This document shows positions 1 to 11,543 of a stretch of DNA of 64,000 nucleotides, in pieces. The DNA is taken from the NCBI RefSeq assembly GCF_902459465.1, contig NC_047083.1, positions 3,716,523 to 3,780,522 on the forward strand, read 5' to 3'. The DNA comes from Asterias rubens (lineage: Eukaryota > Echinodermata > Asteroidea > Forcipulatida > Asteriidae). Position numbers and translations under genes: made by a program. The notes beneath the pieces are model-generated. The model did not search any database. It was given only the letters and a program-made list of their open reading frames with translations, and was not told the origin of the DNA. The number at the start of each line of letters is the position of its first letter. The first letter of the stretch is position 1.

Positions 1-281
1 ACTTTGCAATCTGAGCCATTCTATGGTTTTATTTTATGATTTTTGTGAAAAGTTTGTGCATGGGAGAACCAAGTTGCTATATTTTTTAAGCTGTCAGTAA
101 AAATTGCTTTATGAAGATAACATTTTGTTCAAGCATGAACTTGTGGAATACAGAGACGTATAGCGAGTTTGCATCCTAAATCCAAATCATCCTTCCATCT
201 TGTTGTTTAAAATTGGACACAAAAGCGCAATATTTTTCTGTATTCCTCTCGCACTTGTGTGATATAATTATTTACACACAC

Positions 282-2774
282 CTTCTTGACAACACTGGAC
301 AATCCCGATCGCAATGTCTCCGACAAGTTGCTCAAACATCCCGCACTTGGTGCATGCTTCAGAGTTGGTTTACCAACGGCGGTCGAGGGCGCTGTTGTCG
401 CCGGCATTCGAGGCCTTGCTTCTTCGATAGAGTTTGTGGTCTCTTGACACGAATCAATGTCTGTGCTCAAATTGTCTGGTATTGTACACGTGATGGTTAG
501 AGGAGGGGGCGTGGCATGTGCCTTAGCTTGGGGTGTCGCCAACGTACACTTCCAACCTTGTAGTGGGTTGAACGGATCATGGATTCGTTGAATAGGGTCC
601 CACGACACATCACGCTTGGCGTCAGAAGAACAATTATCAAAATCATCAAAATCATCGTCGTCATCATCATCATCGGAATCCGTTTCATTGATGCCGAGTA
701 TAAACAAAACAGACGGATGAAGCATTGAGGATTTAGACGAGACGGACTTGTCCGTTTCACTGGAATTTTCAATGGAATTTTCACTTGGTCTGCCGGCAAC
801 ATCGAAATCATCAACTTCTTGAGTCTGTACTTTATTCAAACTTTGTTTTGTTTCGTCCGACACCAAGTTGAGTGAATTCAATTGTTCAGTGAGGCACTTC
901 TCACTTGAGTTTGAGATATTTGAGTCTTGGTCAATCCATTCCTCACTCTCCGGTTCATTGTCGCTCACACTGTCCGCTTCATCCTGCTGAGCCTGCAGCG
1001 AGTATATCCCGGAGTCCAACTCGTCATCTCTGAGCGACGAGTCATGCTTGACTGGTTCCGGGGTCGTTTGTTTGGTCGAGTAACTCTCACATTTCCAGCC
1101 ATTCAGAGGATTGTACGGGTCGTTCCAACAGTTCAAGAAGTCGCAGTTATCTGGAGGTGAGTCTTCGACGTCCCAGTCCGAATCGCTAACGTCGTCGCAG
1201 ACAGTTTCAGCGAGGATGTATGCGAGAGACTCGTGGAGTGGTTTGGAGGATGGGGTCGAGTTATGATTTGTGGATAAATCATTGGACGATTTGTCTTGTG
1301 GTACTTTTCTGAGTTTATCCTCTTCTGTGGTGTTTATGTTTGAATCACATGGCTGTTTGTTTTTATTTTCATCACATGGTCTTGTTTGGGTTGTCGAGCT
1401 AGTTTCTTTATCATCAGTGGACTTTGCCTCCGTGCCTTGTTGGTTGGTATCCGGTTCAGCTGTTTTATGGTGATTTGTTTCCCAGCGTTCGTCCACAACA
1501 GATGATGCAACATTTGACTCTAATTCTCCGGCTTGGTTTGCTTTTAATTCTGTCCGACCTTTGACATCATCTACTTTAAGCACTTGTTTTGGCTGGTCAT
1601 CATTGTCATCGCTGGGTCTTACTAACTGTTCATTCCTGATGACCTTTTCATCAGATTGTTGCAAGGTTTGATGCTCTGGCGATTTTGAAGAAATGCACCC
1701 TGAAGAAACTGTCGTGGGTTTGCCCGACTTGGATGAAGCGCAGCTGTTGTGGTTTTTCAGAGTGCATCGGTTTGGTGTTCTATTATTAAGTTGATTGGAA
1801 TTTCCTGGATTGGGCATCGCAGACACATATCCTGACGATTTGTTTTGATTTTGTCGATGACTCATCATTGGCTGTTGTTTCATCACATGGTTTATGTGAC
1901 CTCTATCTTGACCTTCGGCCTCTGTATAACCTTTATGACTCTGGGGTTGGAACTTCGGATCAACAAACTTATCCCGAAAGCGGGTGGAGTCGCTAATCTT
2001 AGCTCTCTGTGAGTTTGGCGTTCCCGGCGAGGCAAGTAACGGATTGCAGGAAATAGAGTCCAAGTGACGAGAAACCGAATTCGCGAGGGGGTGTCGATTG
2101 GGTACATGTAGTTGATGATTCCACCTCTGGTAGGGGTGTACTTGATTGCGATAGTGATGCGCCTGATGATTAGACGGCCCGACGTTTAAGAAACTGAAAG
2201 CGTCCATACCAGGTTGTCTGTCTGGGTAGTCCGTGCGTCGCTGAAACGGGTGATAAACTCCTTCTTTCACAAAACCGTTCATCATACCCAACTGCGGTTG
2301 AGGGCAGGCCATGGGCACGACCCACGCATTCTGTATTCGAGGACGTTCCATTTCTATTTTTGACGGATCAAACTTTTCGTTCAGAATGTTGAGATCGACT
2401 CGACTTTCAACAGGTTTCCCTGGTAGCCTCTGTGTTAAACTCATTGATGAACCTCTTGTTATGTTGTTAGATGCTGACACAGCAAACTTTGTGATTCTGT
2501 CAAAAATTCCAGCCGGCCTCGACTCACTCCCTCGAATAATTGATGGATCAAAGTTCCTAAAATCTGCTATATCCTCAACTGTATCTCCTGTGCTGCTAAG
2601 TCTCATAAGGGATGCGGCTTTTCCAAGGCTATTCTGATGATGAAAATTAGTTGTTTTAACATCGTTTTTGCAGTAGGAATGTGAACTTTTGGAAAACCAT
2701 CCAGGACGATTTCTACACTGTTTCTGCTGCCATATGCCGATGGGCGGTGGTCGCACTCTCTCGAATTCCTCCAT
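282..2774 (-). CDS. PPP1R15: PPP1R15-like (GADD34/CReP) regulatory subunit of protein phosphatase 1, large exon, 3' partial
   Basis: PPP1R15 proteins bring PP1 to phosphorylated eIF2-alpha and so end the integrated stress response. The reading frame opens with an ATG in good context (AAGATGG) and runs 831 codons to a donor (AAG|GTGTGTG) at 281/280, phase 0. Past the donor the frame would end after 24 more residues, so the ORF end at 207 is probably intron. Seen: a long low-complexity, Ser/Asn/Asp-rich protein with two acidic repeat units. Unit one (about 516-563) has LAYILAET, then SDSDWD, then NDPYNPLNGWKC. Unit two (about 686-743) has LFILG, a run of eight or more Asp, then HDPFNPLQGWKC. 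Vertebrate PPP1R15B has the same order (YILGG, acidic DWD, DPYNPxNF) just before its PP1-binding domain. That RVxF/PP1 domain is not in this exon and should lie left of the window. Family assignment rests on these motifs only. Confidence 0.74.
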
Positions 2775-2839
2775 CTTGAAAAGTGGTTAGCAGGGATTTC
2801 GTGTCCACTGGAGTAATACAAGTCACTGTAATTAATCCA

Positions 2840-3118
2840 TTATTGCTTACTTGACACAGGTCTGGTCTGTATTCCGTCAATCAGAGAGGAATTAATCTGA
2901 AGAAACTGAACAGGAAGTAAGGGGTCTAAACGGTCGACTTTAACCGCTGTCCTATGGCTATGCAGAAGACCACGTTGACAAAAATTGTCCATTCGTCCTG
3001 CCGAATATTCACTCAAAGTCTCTTTATCGGCTCGGTCCCACGTTGTGAAATTCTCTGTATATGATTCTTCAGTTTCAAAGCATTCAGGGTAGTATTGACT
3101 TGAAAATATCGACGCCAT
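2840..3118 (-). CDS. Upstream ORF or alternative first exon of the PPP1R15-like gene
   Basis: A 92-codon frame starts at an ATG in strong context (AAAATGG) and begins MASIFSSQYYPECF. It ends 65 bp before the ATG of the large exon. A donor-like site (TCAA|GTAAGC) lies near its end, but joining it to any acceptor I could find before or just inside the large exon breaks the frame, and the gap is too short for a normal intron. It could be an upstream ORF in the 5' leader (vertebrate PPP1R15 mRNAs are uORF-regulated), or a coding exon joined in a way I cannot see. There is weak similarity of SQYYPECFE to a SYLDCFP stretch of vertebrate PPP1R15B. Unresolved. Confidence 0.35.
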   Translation of the reverse strand: MASIFSSQYYPECFETEESYTENFTTWDRADKETLSEYSAGRMDNFCQRGLLHSHRTAVKVDRLDPLLPVQFLQINSSLIDGIQTRPVSSKQ

Positions 3119-3471
3119 TTTAATCACACTTTGGAGAGTATTTCGTAATCGTTGTGTCTTATTCAATCATGTTTTTTAGTATGTGCAAAATTGTACACAC
3201 AGAGCTAGCGTGCATGCACAAATCTAAGGCGCGATTGCATCAGGTCATTGGGGTCATCCTAGCTTTTTCACTTCCACCTATGAAACATTAGTACCCAAAA
3301 TAAACCGAATTATTAACTTCAATTTTGATAATTTCTTATTCTCGGACAACAAAACTCCTTTAAAATGTATAAATGGAACATAAGTAGTTATACAAATCAT
3401 ATAAAAGTCGTAACTAAAATTGGACTTCGTTGCTAAACGCGGAGTGATACATAACTAGGACATAACACTGA

Positions 3472-3486
3472 TGACGTTTGCGTCAT
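3472..3486. promoter_or_regulatory. ATF/CRE-type inverted half-sites upstream of the PPP1R15-like gene
   Basis: TGACG, then TTTG, then CGTCA: two inverted ATF/CREB half-sites. The right part reads TTGCGTCA, which has the form of a C/EBP-ATF composite element. It lies about 350-700 bp upstream of the two candidate start codons. ATF4-type control would suit a stress-response phosphatase subunit, but this is inference from a short motif. Confidence 0.25.
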
Positions 3487-4144
3487 TCAACTTATTTTTA
3501 GAATTCCACAAGTTTCGGGAATCGACTGGATGTTTTGTTAGACTTTATCAAGTCTACTTATATCGATATATAAAACACCAATGCCAGCATAAATGTTAAA
3601 AGCAAATGTAAATACCTATAAAACGCTGTCAGGCAAATTGAAGATAAAAAACGCACAACTAATTAGTCACATTCGTCTTCACTTCTTTATCCACATTCTA
3701 GAAAGAAAAGAAAAAAACGAAAACCCACCATAATCAACAAACAGACTTACTTAAGTCTAGTTATTCGACTACGTGCGCAATGTGCACATCTCACTGCACA
3801 ACAAAGCCTTGGGATGTTTCAAGTTATACGGGAAATTCCTAAAACTACGATCAAATGAGTAACAAGCTCTTCATAGACATGAGTAAATTACTTGTTTTTT
3901 TTTGGGGGGGGGGGTGCCTCAGTTTTATCTGATGGGAATTACTTAGACCAGACAAAAATGTATGGGGAATTCGGCAGATAGACTCTGGGAAACTAAATAC
4001 ACTTCATTGTTTCATTGGTGTCACACAACCAACAGAGGTTTTACAACTTTTGTCTTCATATTCACCTATTCAAACACTTGGTTCCCTCCGATTCTATAAA
4101 ATTCCTCTAGAAACAATTAGCCAAACCCCTCTCCATAAACAACT

Positions 4145-4333
4145 GGGCCCACTAATTACATACCGCCCATTTATATAAAAACTTGCCAAAATCTGTCTTA
4201 GCTGATATAGGTTACCGGCCAAATTGCCTTAAGTTTACATTGTTTCAACTGGTTTCAAATTATAATCTTTTGCTTAGCAAGGAAAATTGCTAAGCCTTGT
4301 TTTTCTGCTTATGCTTTATGAAATTGGTCCCTG
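4145..4333. mobile_element. Palindromic MITE, GGGCCC/AGCTTAAGC family, diverged copy
   Basis: Starts GGGCCCA and ends GAAATTGGTCCC. Inside are the family markers GATATAGGTTACCGGCCAAA and TTTTGCTTAGCAAGG. Better copies lie at 8758, 12135, 32994 and 55158. Confidence 0.55.
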
Positions 4334-5152
4334 GTCCCTCAAAGAGCCACTTAAAAAGCACTGCAAAAAGTATATAAGAACATCAAAATTAAGCTTAAAA
4401 AATGCCGCACCAGAAAGTTTTGGTTTTGGGCCCTCATTACAGGCAAGACAAAAGTATACAATTAATGTGGGTGTGTGTGTGTAAGAGAGGGGAGGGGGCT
4501 GGCCCAGGGGAAAACTTGTTAACATTCAAACATAAAACAAACAAACTCACAGATCACTTCAATATTCAATATTTCTCAGTTTTAATATTTTCAATAATTA
4601 TCATACAACCGAAATGAATAAATAAATGAAAGAAAGAATACCTTTTTTTTTTAATTCTCTTTGAAATTATTTTACAATTCTATCTGATGAGACAACGCCC
4701 GATTTGAATTGTAAAACTTAACCAGAGTTTCAATTAGTAGTCAAACGAGAGTGTTAATTAATTCACTTTAAACAAAATGGGTAACCTTACTTAAGTTGAG
4801 GGTATATCCTTGGTTATATTACTCCAAAAATTAATGACCATTAAAACGTACTTGGTAAAGAGCACTGGAGATCAACTGCCCATACTAAAAAACATTGTTA
4901 GAAACGACACCCTTTGAATTATGTAGTTATTTTTACCGACAAATTTGAATATCAGAAGGCCTTTCTCAGGCACTTCTGAAAACAAACAGTTCTGTGCAAC
5001 AAGGGCTATCTTTCTTTCATTATTTTCTTTCAACTTTGTTGACTAATTTAGCCCAAATTGTGCACAGGTTTGTTATTCTATGCATATGTTAGGTGCACTA
5101 AGTGAGAGTACCTGTCTTTTTCAATGGAAGACTAACTGGGACGATAGAGGGT

Positions 5153-5246
5153 AGCAGACTTACCGGGTAAATCCATCGTTCTCAGAATTATGCGCATGTT
5201 CAGAACTACGTAAACAATGGAAATTTACCCGGTATGTCTGCTGCCA
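5153..5246. mobile_element. Short inverted-repeat element
   Basis: AGCAGACTTACCGGGTAAAT at the left is matched in reverse by ATTTACCCGGTATGTCTGCT at the right, around a core of about 50 bp. MITE-like; no target duplication is clear. Confidence 0.5.
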
Positions 5247-5468
5247 CCTAACGTTGGAAAGTCTCCTATTACCAAAAGTATACCCTGCCTTAAAAAAAAG
5301 CTTTATACCAAAAGAAAATCTATGTAGCTTTTGTACTTTGTAGATTATCAAGTAGTCCAACGATGTAATGTTTCAAATTTCACTTTGAAAGATTATTTTT
5401 TTACTAAAAATTATTTCACAAAACTCCTTTCACATTGGGACCTTGGGCATCTTTGGTCTAGGTCACGA

Positions 5469-5744
5469 GTGTCAAAGACCAGTGTTCTCTAACATTACAA
5501 ATCTGTGAACATTACAACTAAATTGGTCATCAAAGTGGCAAGAGAATAATGAAAGAAAACACCCTTATTGCCCACAATTGTGTCATTTCAGATGCCTAAT
5601 CTTAAGGCCTGAAGTCTTTAAATATTTGAGTGAGAAATAACCTCTTTCTTAAAAACAACAAGGGAGCCAATTCTCACAATGTTTTGTACTTTCAACAGTT
5701 ATCCATTGCTCATTACCAAGTAAGTTGTTATTCTAACTATATTT
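5469..5744 (+). mobile_element. TTAA-MITE family A, partial diverged copy
   Basis: Contains GTGTCAAAGACCAGTGTTCTC and, near its end, CCATTGCTCATTACCAAGTAAG. It abuts the next copy at a shared TTAA. Confidence 0.6.
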
Positions 5745-6147
5745 TAAAGACACTGGACACTATTGGTAATTGTCAAAGACCAGTCTTCTCACTTGGTGTA
5801 TCTCAACATATGCATAAAATAACAAACCTGTAAAAATTTGAGCTCCATTGGTCGTCGGAGTTGCGAGATAATAATGAAGGAAAAAACACCCTTGTCACAC
5901 AAAGTTGTGTGCTTTCAGATGCTTGATTTCGAGACTTCAAATTCTAAATCCGAGGTCTCGAAATCAAATTCGTGTGAAATTAATTCTTTCTCGAAAACTA
6001 CTTCACTTCAGAGGGAGCCGTTTCTCACAATGGAATGTTTCATACTATCAACCTCTCCCCAATACCTCTCCCCAATACTCGTTACCAAGGAAGGTTTTGT
6101 GCTAATAATTATTTTGAGTAGTTACCAATAGTGTCCACTGCCTTTAA
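5742..6147 (+). mobile_element. TTAA-MITE family A, near full-length
   Basis: Begins TTAAAGACACTGGACACTA and ends GTGTCCACTGCCTTTAA. In the middle is the family hairpin TTTCGAGACTTCA...GAGGTCTCGAAATC. Non-autonomous: no transposase, and short ORFs across it are chance. TTAA ends fit a piggyBac- or Kolobok-type mobilising enzyme. Confidence 0.8.
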
Positions 6148-6653
6148 ACCAAATAGAGTCAAGTGCCTATAAAGCTTAGCCTTTAATGAAGGTGCATCTT
6201 CTGACAATATTATGAGATAAAAATGGGTTAAAAACTGGTATCACTTCAGTAAAACGAAAGTATAATGTTATCACTTCTGAATTAATTTTAACTTTCCGGC
6301 TAGCTTTTGACCTCAGGTTGGATTTCATATAGAGTTTGTACTTAAACTTAAAGCATGTAAACATGTAAATGAACTGTAAATTACATACAAAGTATATGTA
6401 TGACATGTTAATGACGTGCAAATAACATTCAAATGATAAGTAAATTATATGCAAGATACATATATTTCACACTTTCCTGAATTAAGACAATGTACAACAA
6501 TTGACAAATTTTGATTAAATTGTTGATACACTCTGAATTAAAATGGTATTTTTCACAACAAACATAAATATTGTGTTTTTCAATCAGCAACTAATTAATT
6601 CGCTAATAACCCATGGAGATATATGTCGAAGAAATAAAAATAAGATCCATAAA

Positions 6654-7262
6654 ATTGTCTTGGATAGGGCTAGTTGGTCCATGAAAAGCGTTTGAAACTG
6701 TTTGTATGGTTAGAAAGATGTTTTTAAAAGCAGAATAATAATCCTTACAAATATGCCTCGAAATTGCGTGGGTTTTCTTTAAAGGAACACGTTGTCTTGG
6801 ATCAGATTTTTTTTCAAATGCATATTGTTGGAAAGATGTTTTAAAAGTAGAATACAATGATCCACACAAATTTGCCTCAAAATTGCGTGGTTTTCCCTTT
6901 ACTGTGCGAACTAACACGGTCGGCCATTTACGGGAGTCAAAAATTTGACTCCCATAAATGGCCGACCGCGTTAGTCGACGAGGTAAAAGGAAAACCGTGC
7001 AATATCGAGGCATGTTTGTGTGGATCATTGTATTCTACTTTTACAACATCTTCCTACTCATATGCATTTTATAACAGACGGTTGCAAATGCTTTTCAAAG
7101 ACCAACTCAACCAATCCAAGGCAACGTGTTCCTTTAACTTTGCAAACTAACAAGATCGGCCATTTTATGGAGTCAAAAACTTTCTTACCATATGAATTTT
7201 ATAACAATCAGTTTCAAACGCTTTTCATGGACCAACTCAACAGATCCAAGACAAAATGTCTA
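6654..7262. mobile_element. Palindromic MITE carrying a second copy of its own family inside it
   Basis: The outer element has GTCTTGGATAGGGCTAGTTGG at the left and CCAACTCAACAGATCCAAGAC at the right. It is interrupted at a TTAA by the inner element at 6774-7141. Outer arms share GCCTCGAAATTGCGTGG and the AAGATCGGCCATTTTATGGAG block with the inner copy. Confidence 0.65.
6774..7141. mobile_element. Foldback MITE, about 365 bp, TTAA-bounded
   Basis: Begins TTTAAAGGAACACGTTG and ends CAACGTGTTCCTTTAA. It is close to one long hairpin with centre GAGTCAAAAATTTGACTC flanked by GGTCGGCCATTTACGG and its reverse. Open frames on both strands (about 141 and 97 codons) are side effects of the palindrome. 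Confidence 0.75.
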
Positions 7263-7576
7263 CAAAATATTTATAGTATCCGCATCGTTTAAACACAAAC
7301 AATTTTTTTCTGATTTAAGTTAATTTTGTTGACATTTTTACTGATCAAAATTGGATTCAAGAAAAGAAACTGTATTAGCGATGTCTTGTCTCTTTGTGAT
7401 GAATATACATGACAATTAAGAGTGTTATAGGTCCAAAATAAGGTTATAAAATAACAAACTAAACCGCCACCCTACTTTTTGAACTTATTCTAAAATAAAT
7501 TGCAGGTTCAGAAAATGTTGTTTTTTCCTTTTCAAGAAAATCAAAGTCCAAAGAAGGTAAAAGGAACACTTGCCTA

Positions 7577-7947
7577 TTTAAGACACTGGACACTTTTGGT
7601 AGTTGTCAAAGACCAGTCTTCTCACTTGCTGTATTTCAACATATGCAAAGTTGAGCTCAACCAAATTAGTCGTTGAGGTTGCGAGATAATAATGAAAGAA
7701 AAAACACCCTTGTCGCACAAAGTTGTGTGCTTTCAGATGCTTGATTCCGAGAGCTCAAAATCTAATTCTGAGGTCTGGAAATCAAATTCGTGGAAAATTA
7801 CTTCTTTCTCGAAACTTCTGTTACTTCAGAGGGAGCCGTTTCTCACAATGTTTTATACTATCAACCTCTCCCCATAACTTGCTACCAAGTAAGGATTTAT
7901 GCTAATAATTATTTTGAGTAATTACCAATAGTGTCCACTGCCTTTAA
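7577..7947 (+). mobile_element. TTAA-MITE family A
   Basis: TTTAAGACACTGGACACTTTTGG at the left, GTGTCCACTGCCTTTAA at the right; the central hairpin is partly decayed (TCCGAGAGCTC versus GAGGTCTGGAAATC). Confidence 0.75.
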
Positions 7948-7963
7948 TGAACAGGTTTTCCCG

Positions 7964-8141
7964 TCAAAGGCAGTTTTAGTATTTGGAAATCGTGTAATTA
8001 CTCAAAATAATGGTTAGCATAAAAACTTACTTAGTAACGAACAATGTAGAGACAAGGCTGTTTTTTCTTCCATTATTCTCTCGCAAGTTCCAGTGAGAAG
8101 ACTGGTCTTTGACAATAACCAAAGGTGTCCAGTGCCTTTAA
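7964..8141 (-). mobile_element. TTAA-MITE family A, internally deleted
   Basis: Reverse copy with both ends (CAAAGGCAG...GTAATTACTCAAAATAAT and GTGTCCAGTGCCTTTAA) but lacking the hairpin core. Confidence 0.6.
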
Positions 8142-8757
8142 GGATTGCCATTGCTTAGGCATAAGCACTTAGGCTTTATTTTTCTTCTTTTAAAATTAGT
8201 TGAACAGGTTCGTTAATTAATCTTATTTTAATATTAATCTCATTTTAAAAATACAGATACGTTCCACACTTTAAAATAAATAATATAGCTACACACATTT
8301 ACTGTTATATTTTTTACACTTAAAATAATAATTGTCCAAAGATAACAGGGAAATGTTAAAGAGTGTGCAAGTCTTGTGCGAATTGAAAAACGAGAACACA
8401 ATTAGAAATGCCTAAGAAATCAAATCGTCTGTTTCAATTCTATGTATATCACAAATTTCTCTAAATTAAAAATACCCATAGCACATTATTTTTTCTTGGC
8501 CATTCCAGAAACCATGGTAGGGATTTGACTTCCAAGATTATATTAGTAAATTTCAGTCATGACATCTTGAAGAATATTTTGTCTGTAGAGACTGACCTAA
8601 AGTAGGATCAATCTTTGGTGATGACTCCAGCAGCCGATTTCACAAAACTTTACGCAACTCCACTTGCCAATGTTTATGGCCTAAGATGCAGCATAAACGT
8701 TGCACAAAGTGGACTTACGCAGGTGCGTGTTTTTTTTTTTGAATCGGCTGCAGGCCT

Positions 8758-8970
8758 GGGCTCAAATTCATAGAGCTGCTTAAGCAAAAAATTTGCTTAA
8801 GCACGAAAATAGCTTGCTTATTTTACACATGTTACTGGCAAAAATGTCATGCCATGACTAATATTTAGCTGTTGTGTACTTAGCATAACAATTGAGTGGA
8901 GTCTTAGCCGGTAATCTGATTTTACTAAGCAAAGATTTTTTTGCTTAAGCAGCTCTATAAAATTGGGCCC
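8758..8970. mobile_element. Palindromic MITE, GGGCCC/AGCTTAAGC family
   Basis: GGGCTCAAATTCATAGAGCTGC at the left and GCAGCTCTATAAAATTGGGCCC at the right. Just before it (8635-8750) is a different short inverted repeat, GCCGATTTCACAAAAC...GAATCGGC. Confidence 0.7.
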
Positions 8971-8993
8971 TGTGAATCACAATCAGGCCACAG

Positions 8994-9140
8994 ATCCAGT
9001 GGCCTCCTATGCCCCTGGTCTTGGCCTTGGTGCCCCTTCAAAAGTTGCCCATTGAATTTAAAATTGAATAATAAAAGTGCCCTTTGCAAAATGGAAATGG
9101 CCTTGCCCTTTCAAAGTTGGAATTCCAGGCCTGTGACTCC
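8994..9140 (+). repeat. Dispersed repeat H ('CCTTGGTGCCC' family)
   Basis: Ends TGGAATTCCAGGCCTGTG and contains GGTCTTGGCCTTGGTGCCCC and AAAATGGAAATGGCCTTGCC. Related copies lie at 27115, 34497 (four in tandem) and 44158. Confidence 0.6.
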
Positions 9141-9469
9141 ACAAAGAAAAATATGTGATTTTCGTCCGAAATCCTACTTGTTATAAAAGATGGAATTGGT
9201 AGTAAGCATTTTACCAAATTATTATATCTGAAGTGAAGACAGCTTTTTAAAATATGGCCCATTCAATCGGGGAGCTTTGTACAACAATCCGGGAGATATT
9301 TAGGAAAACATTCAACATAATAGGGACAAAGTTTCCACAATCAGGGAGATTTTCAAATTTGTTCATCATCAGCACATGCAAAGATTGGTTAATTTTTTGC
9401 AGACTCAAAGTCAACATTTGAACATCATTTTTTTCTGTTCACGATGTTACACAGTGAATATATATTTGG

Positions 9470-9850
9470 TTTGCGGTAACACCATGTGTGTATCTACTTG
9501 CCAGGTAGAGTTTGTTCTTAGAGAACTGTCTTGCTTAATTCTACCACTGCGGAGTAGATTGTTCGGGTGTTCGGGAGACTTAGCAGTGCTGAAAAGAAAT
9601 GTCCTGCTTATTAATAATTATTCATTAAAAAGACATAAAACTGCCTGACATATAATAATAATTATACATCTACTCATTATGACCACAGAGTACAGCCAGA
9701 GATCGAAAGTGTTTGATTTTTCCCGAGGGAGGAAAACAAGTTGGTCTGAAAAACCCTCGTGGCACAGCAGAGAACCAACCCACAACTCAACTCATATAAG
9801 GGTCTGGCCGATTATCAAACCAGGGTCACCTTGGTGAGGGGCTGCGGTCC
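9470..9850. repeat. Composite dispersed repeat with SINE-like part
   Basis: The left part (TAACACCATGTGTGTATCTAC, CTTGCCAGGTAGAG, AGTGCTGAAAAGAAATGTCC) recurs at 13986, 34150 and 48670. The right part (GACCACAGAGTACAGCC, GATCGAAAGTGTTTGATTTT, CCCGAGGGAGGAAAAC) recurs at 48890. No coding content recognised. Confidence 0.55.
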
Positions 9851-11543
9851 AGTGTCATCTACTATACGAGCCCTGAATAGAATAGCAGCTTCTGCCTATA
9901 TTTCAAATTATTGTTCAAAAATCACTAGTGCTGCAAGCAGGCTCTCTTCCTTTTACTTAATTCCTGATTACAACAGCTTTATATTTCTACACTAATATCT
10001 TCAACTTATTGCTTAATTTTATCAACGATATGTAAAACAATTTTACAAGTCATAAATACTTACAGTAGCTCTTTGGGAAAAAAAATAATCAGTCGAAAGA
10101 CCAACCCTGTATTTTTTTTTGGGCTAACATGAATCATATAAAATCACTTCCCAATTTCTTGGGTTTCACATTAAAGGACCCTAAAGTAATTGTATTTGGG
10201 ATTCACAAAGTAGCGCCACCTAGAGTTTGCTTGCAGAGAAGCCAATAATTATGAAGACTGAAGCCTGAACATCTGACGTTACACTTCGAGGCTCGTGAGT
10301 AGCGCCAGAGGCCGGCATCAAAAACCGGTGTGTAGTTTAACCTTTGACCTCAGTCACTTCACATAGAGATACGCAGTCAAATTCTATTGCGGATGTGACA
10401 GCAGTGTAAAGTTATAATAGGCATAATGGATGCAAGTTTATCCAAAATCATTGAATCCAATGGACTCACTGGATCTGCCAGCAGGGACCTGTCTTTGCGG
10501 AGAAAGACAGGGGCCCAGTCTACCTGAACATCTGAATTACACTTTCGGGTTTGTGAATAACGCCAGAGAGTGGCCTCCAGCGAAGGTAAATCCTTGTCCA
10601 TCTTCACCTTTTACCTAAATGTAAATTCATATGCAGACAATGACAAGTGCAGCTACGTTTAAATTGTCACCTCGGACCAATCAAAACACAGATATAGAAT
10701 GCTGACGTCACCGCACGTTTACCCAATGAAATGATTGTATCCAATGAAATAACTGCTTCTGAAAAGCAAGTACCTGTATATCTTGCGGATAAAGACAGGG
10801 GACCAGACTAATGTGACTGGCATCTTTGACCATAACCCTCTCCCCTAGCAAACTCTTGGTGGTGCTTTATATTGTGAATTCCCTAGGTAGGAAAATACAC
10901 TTCAATAATACAAAGCTTCAGAGAGTCATGCTTTCGAATAAATCCACGCTAGACAATGTACATGTACACAGCCCTTTCACAAAGTTTTTCGACTTAAATA
11001 TTGATTTTATAAGAGGCCTAAACTCCCAGCTCAACCATGATGATGTCTGGTCCCAGCCACTGCGTCAAACTCCCAGTTGTTAACAAACTCTAAGAAGTCT
11101 GGTTCCGGGTCACATCCACTTGTGATCTCTGTAGCTGTAGTCCGGTTCCAGCCTCTATGCTTGTGTTTTTGATGCTATCACTCTGAGAAAACAATCCAAG
11201 GTGCCGGTGTGGCAGGAGTTTCTGTCCCCCATAGATTCGGTCCCCCCCCCCCCCAATCCGGCAAACTGTGTACAAACTTCTTCTGATAGCGCCCTCTTTT
11301 GAATCATCCTCCTATAGCCCATGTTATATTCCAATGAGGGGGACAGAATTTCCGGCGAACAGAATTCCCTTAAGACACCCGAAATAACTTCAACTGCATT
11401 CTTAGATGCTATGTCAAAGTCTTAAACATGGACTCCGGCTGCGGCTACCAGCTGAAGCCATGGCCCATAAGCCAAAGATGAACATTCTAAATCACAGCAT
11501 GTTTTTAGGCGAGATCCACAAGAACCCATCCATAGTGTAGCCA
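9851..11543. other. Gene-free DNA downstream of MOB2
   Basis: Probably includes the MOB2 3' UTR next to 11544. A block at about 10707-10815 (ACCCAATGAAATGATTGT... AAGACAGGGGACCAG) is repeated at 56597-56700. There is a poly-C tract at about 11242-11253. No gene seen. Confidence 0.5.

Larger units (their letters stand above)
3167..5152. other. Intergenic DNA upstream of the PPP1R15-like gene
   Basis: AT-rich DNA with no supportable gene. It holds a poly-T/G tract (about 3895-3915), a short GT-rich tract (about 4465-4482) and a diverged palindromic MITE (about 4145-4333) of the family bounded by GGGCCCAATTTCAT. Confidence 0.6.

Noticed and set aside
2603..2821. 72-codon minus frame upstream of and overlapping the PPP1R15-like start
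   Set aside because: It is the continuation of the upstream ORF's frame after its stop, with no good start codon; no splice arrangement makes it coding.
5838..6131. Recurrent 60-100-codon frames beginning [10 protein letters not shown] or MLDFETSNS across the window
   Set aside because: They are all translations of TTAA-MITE family A copies.
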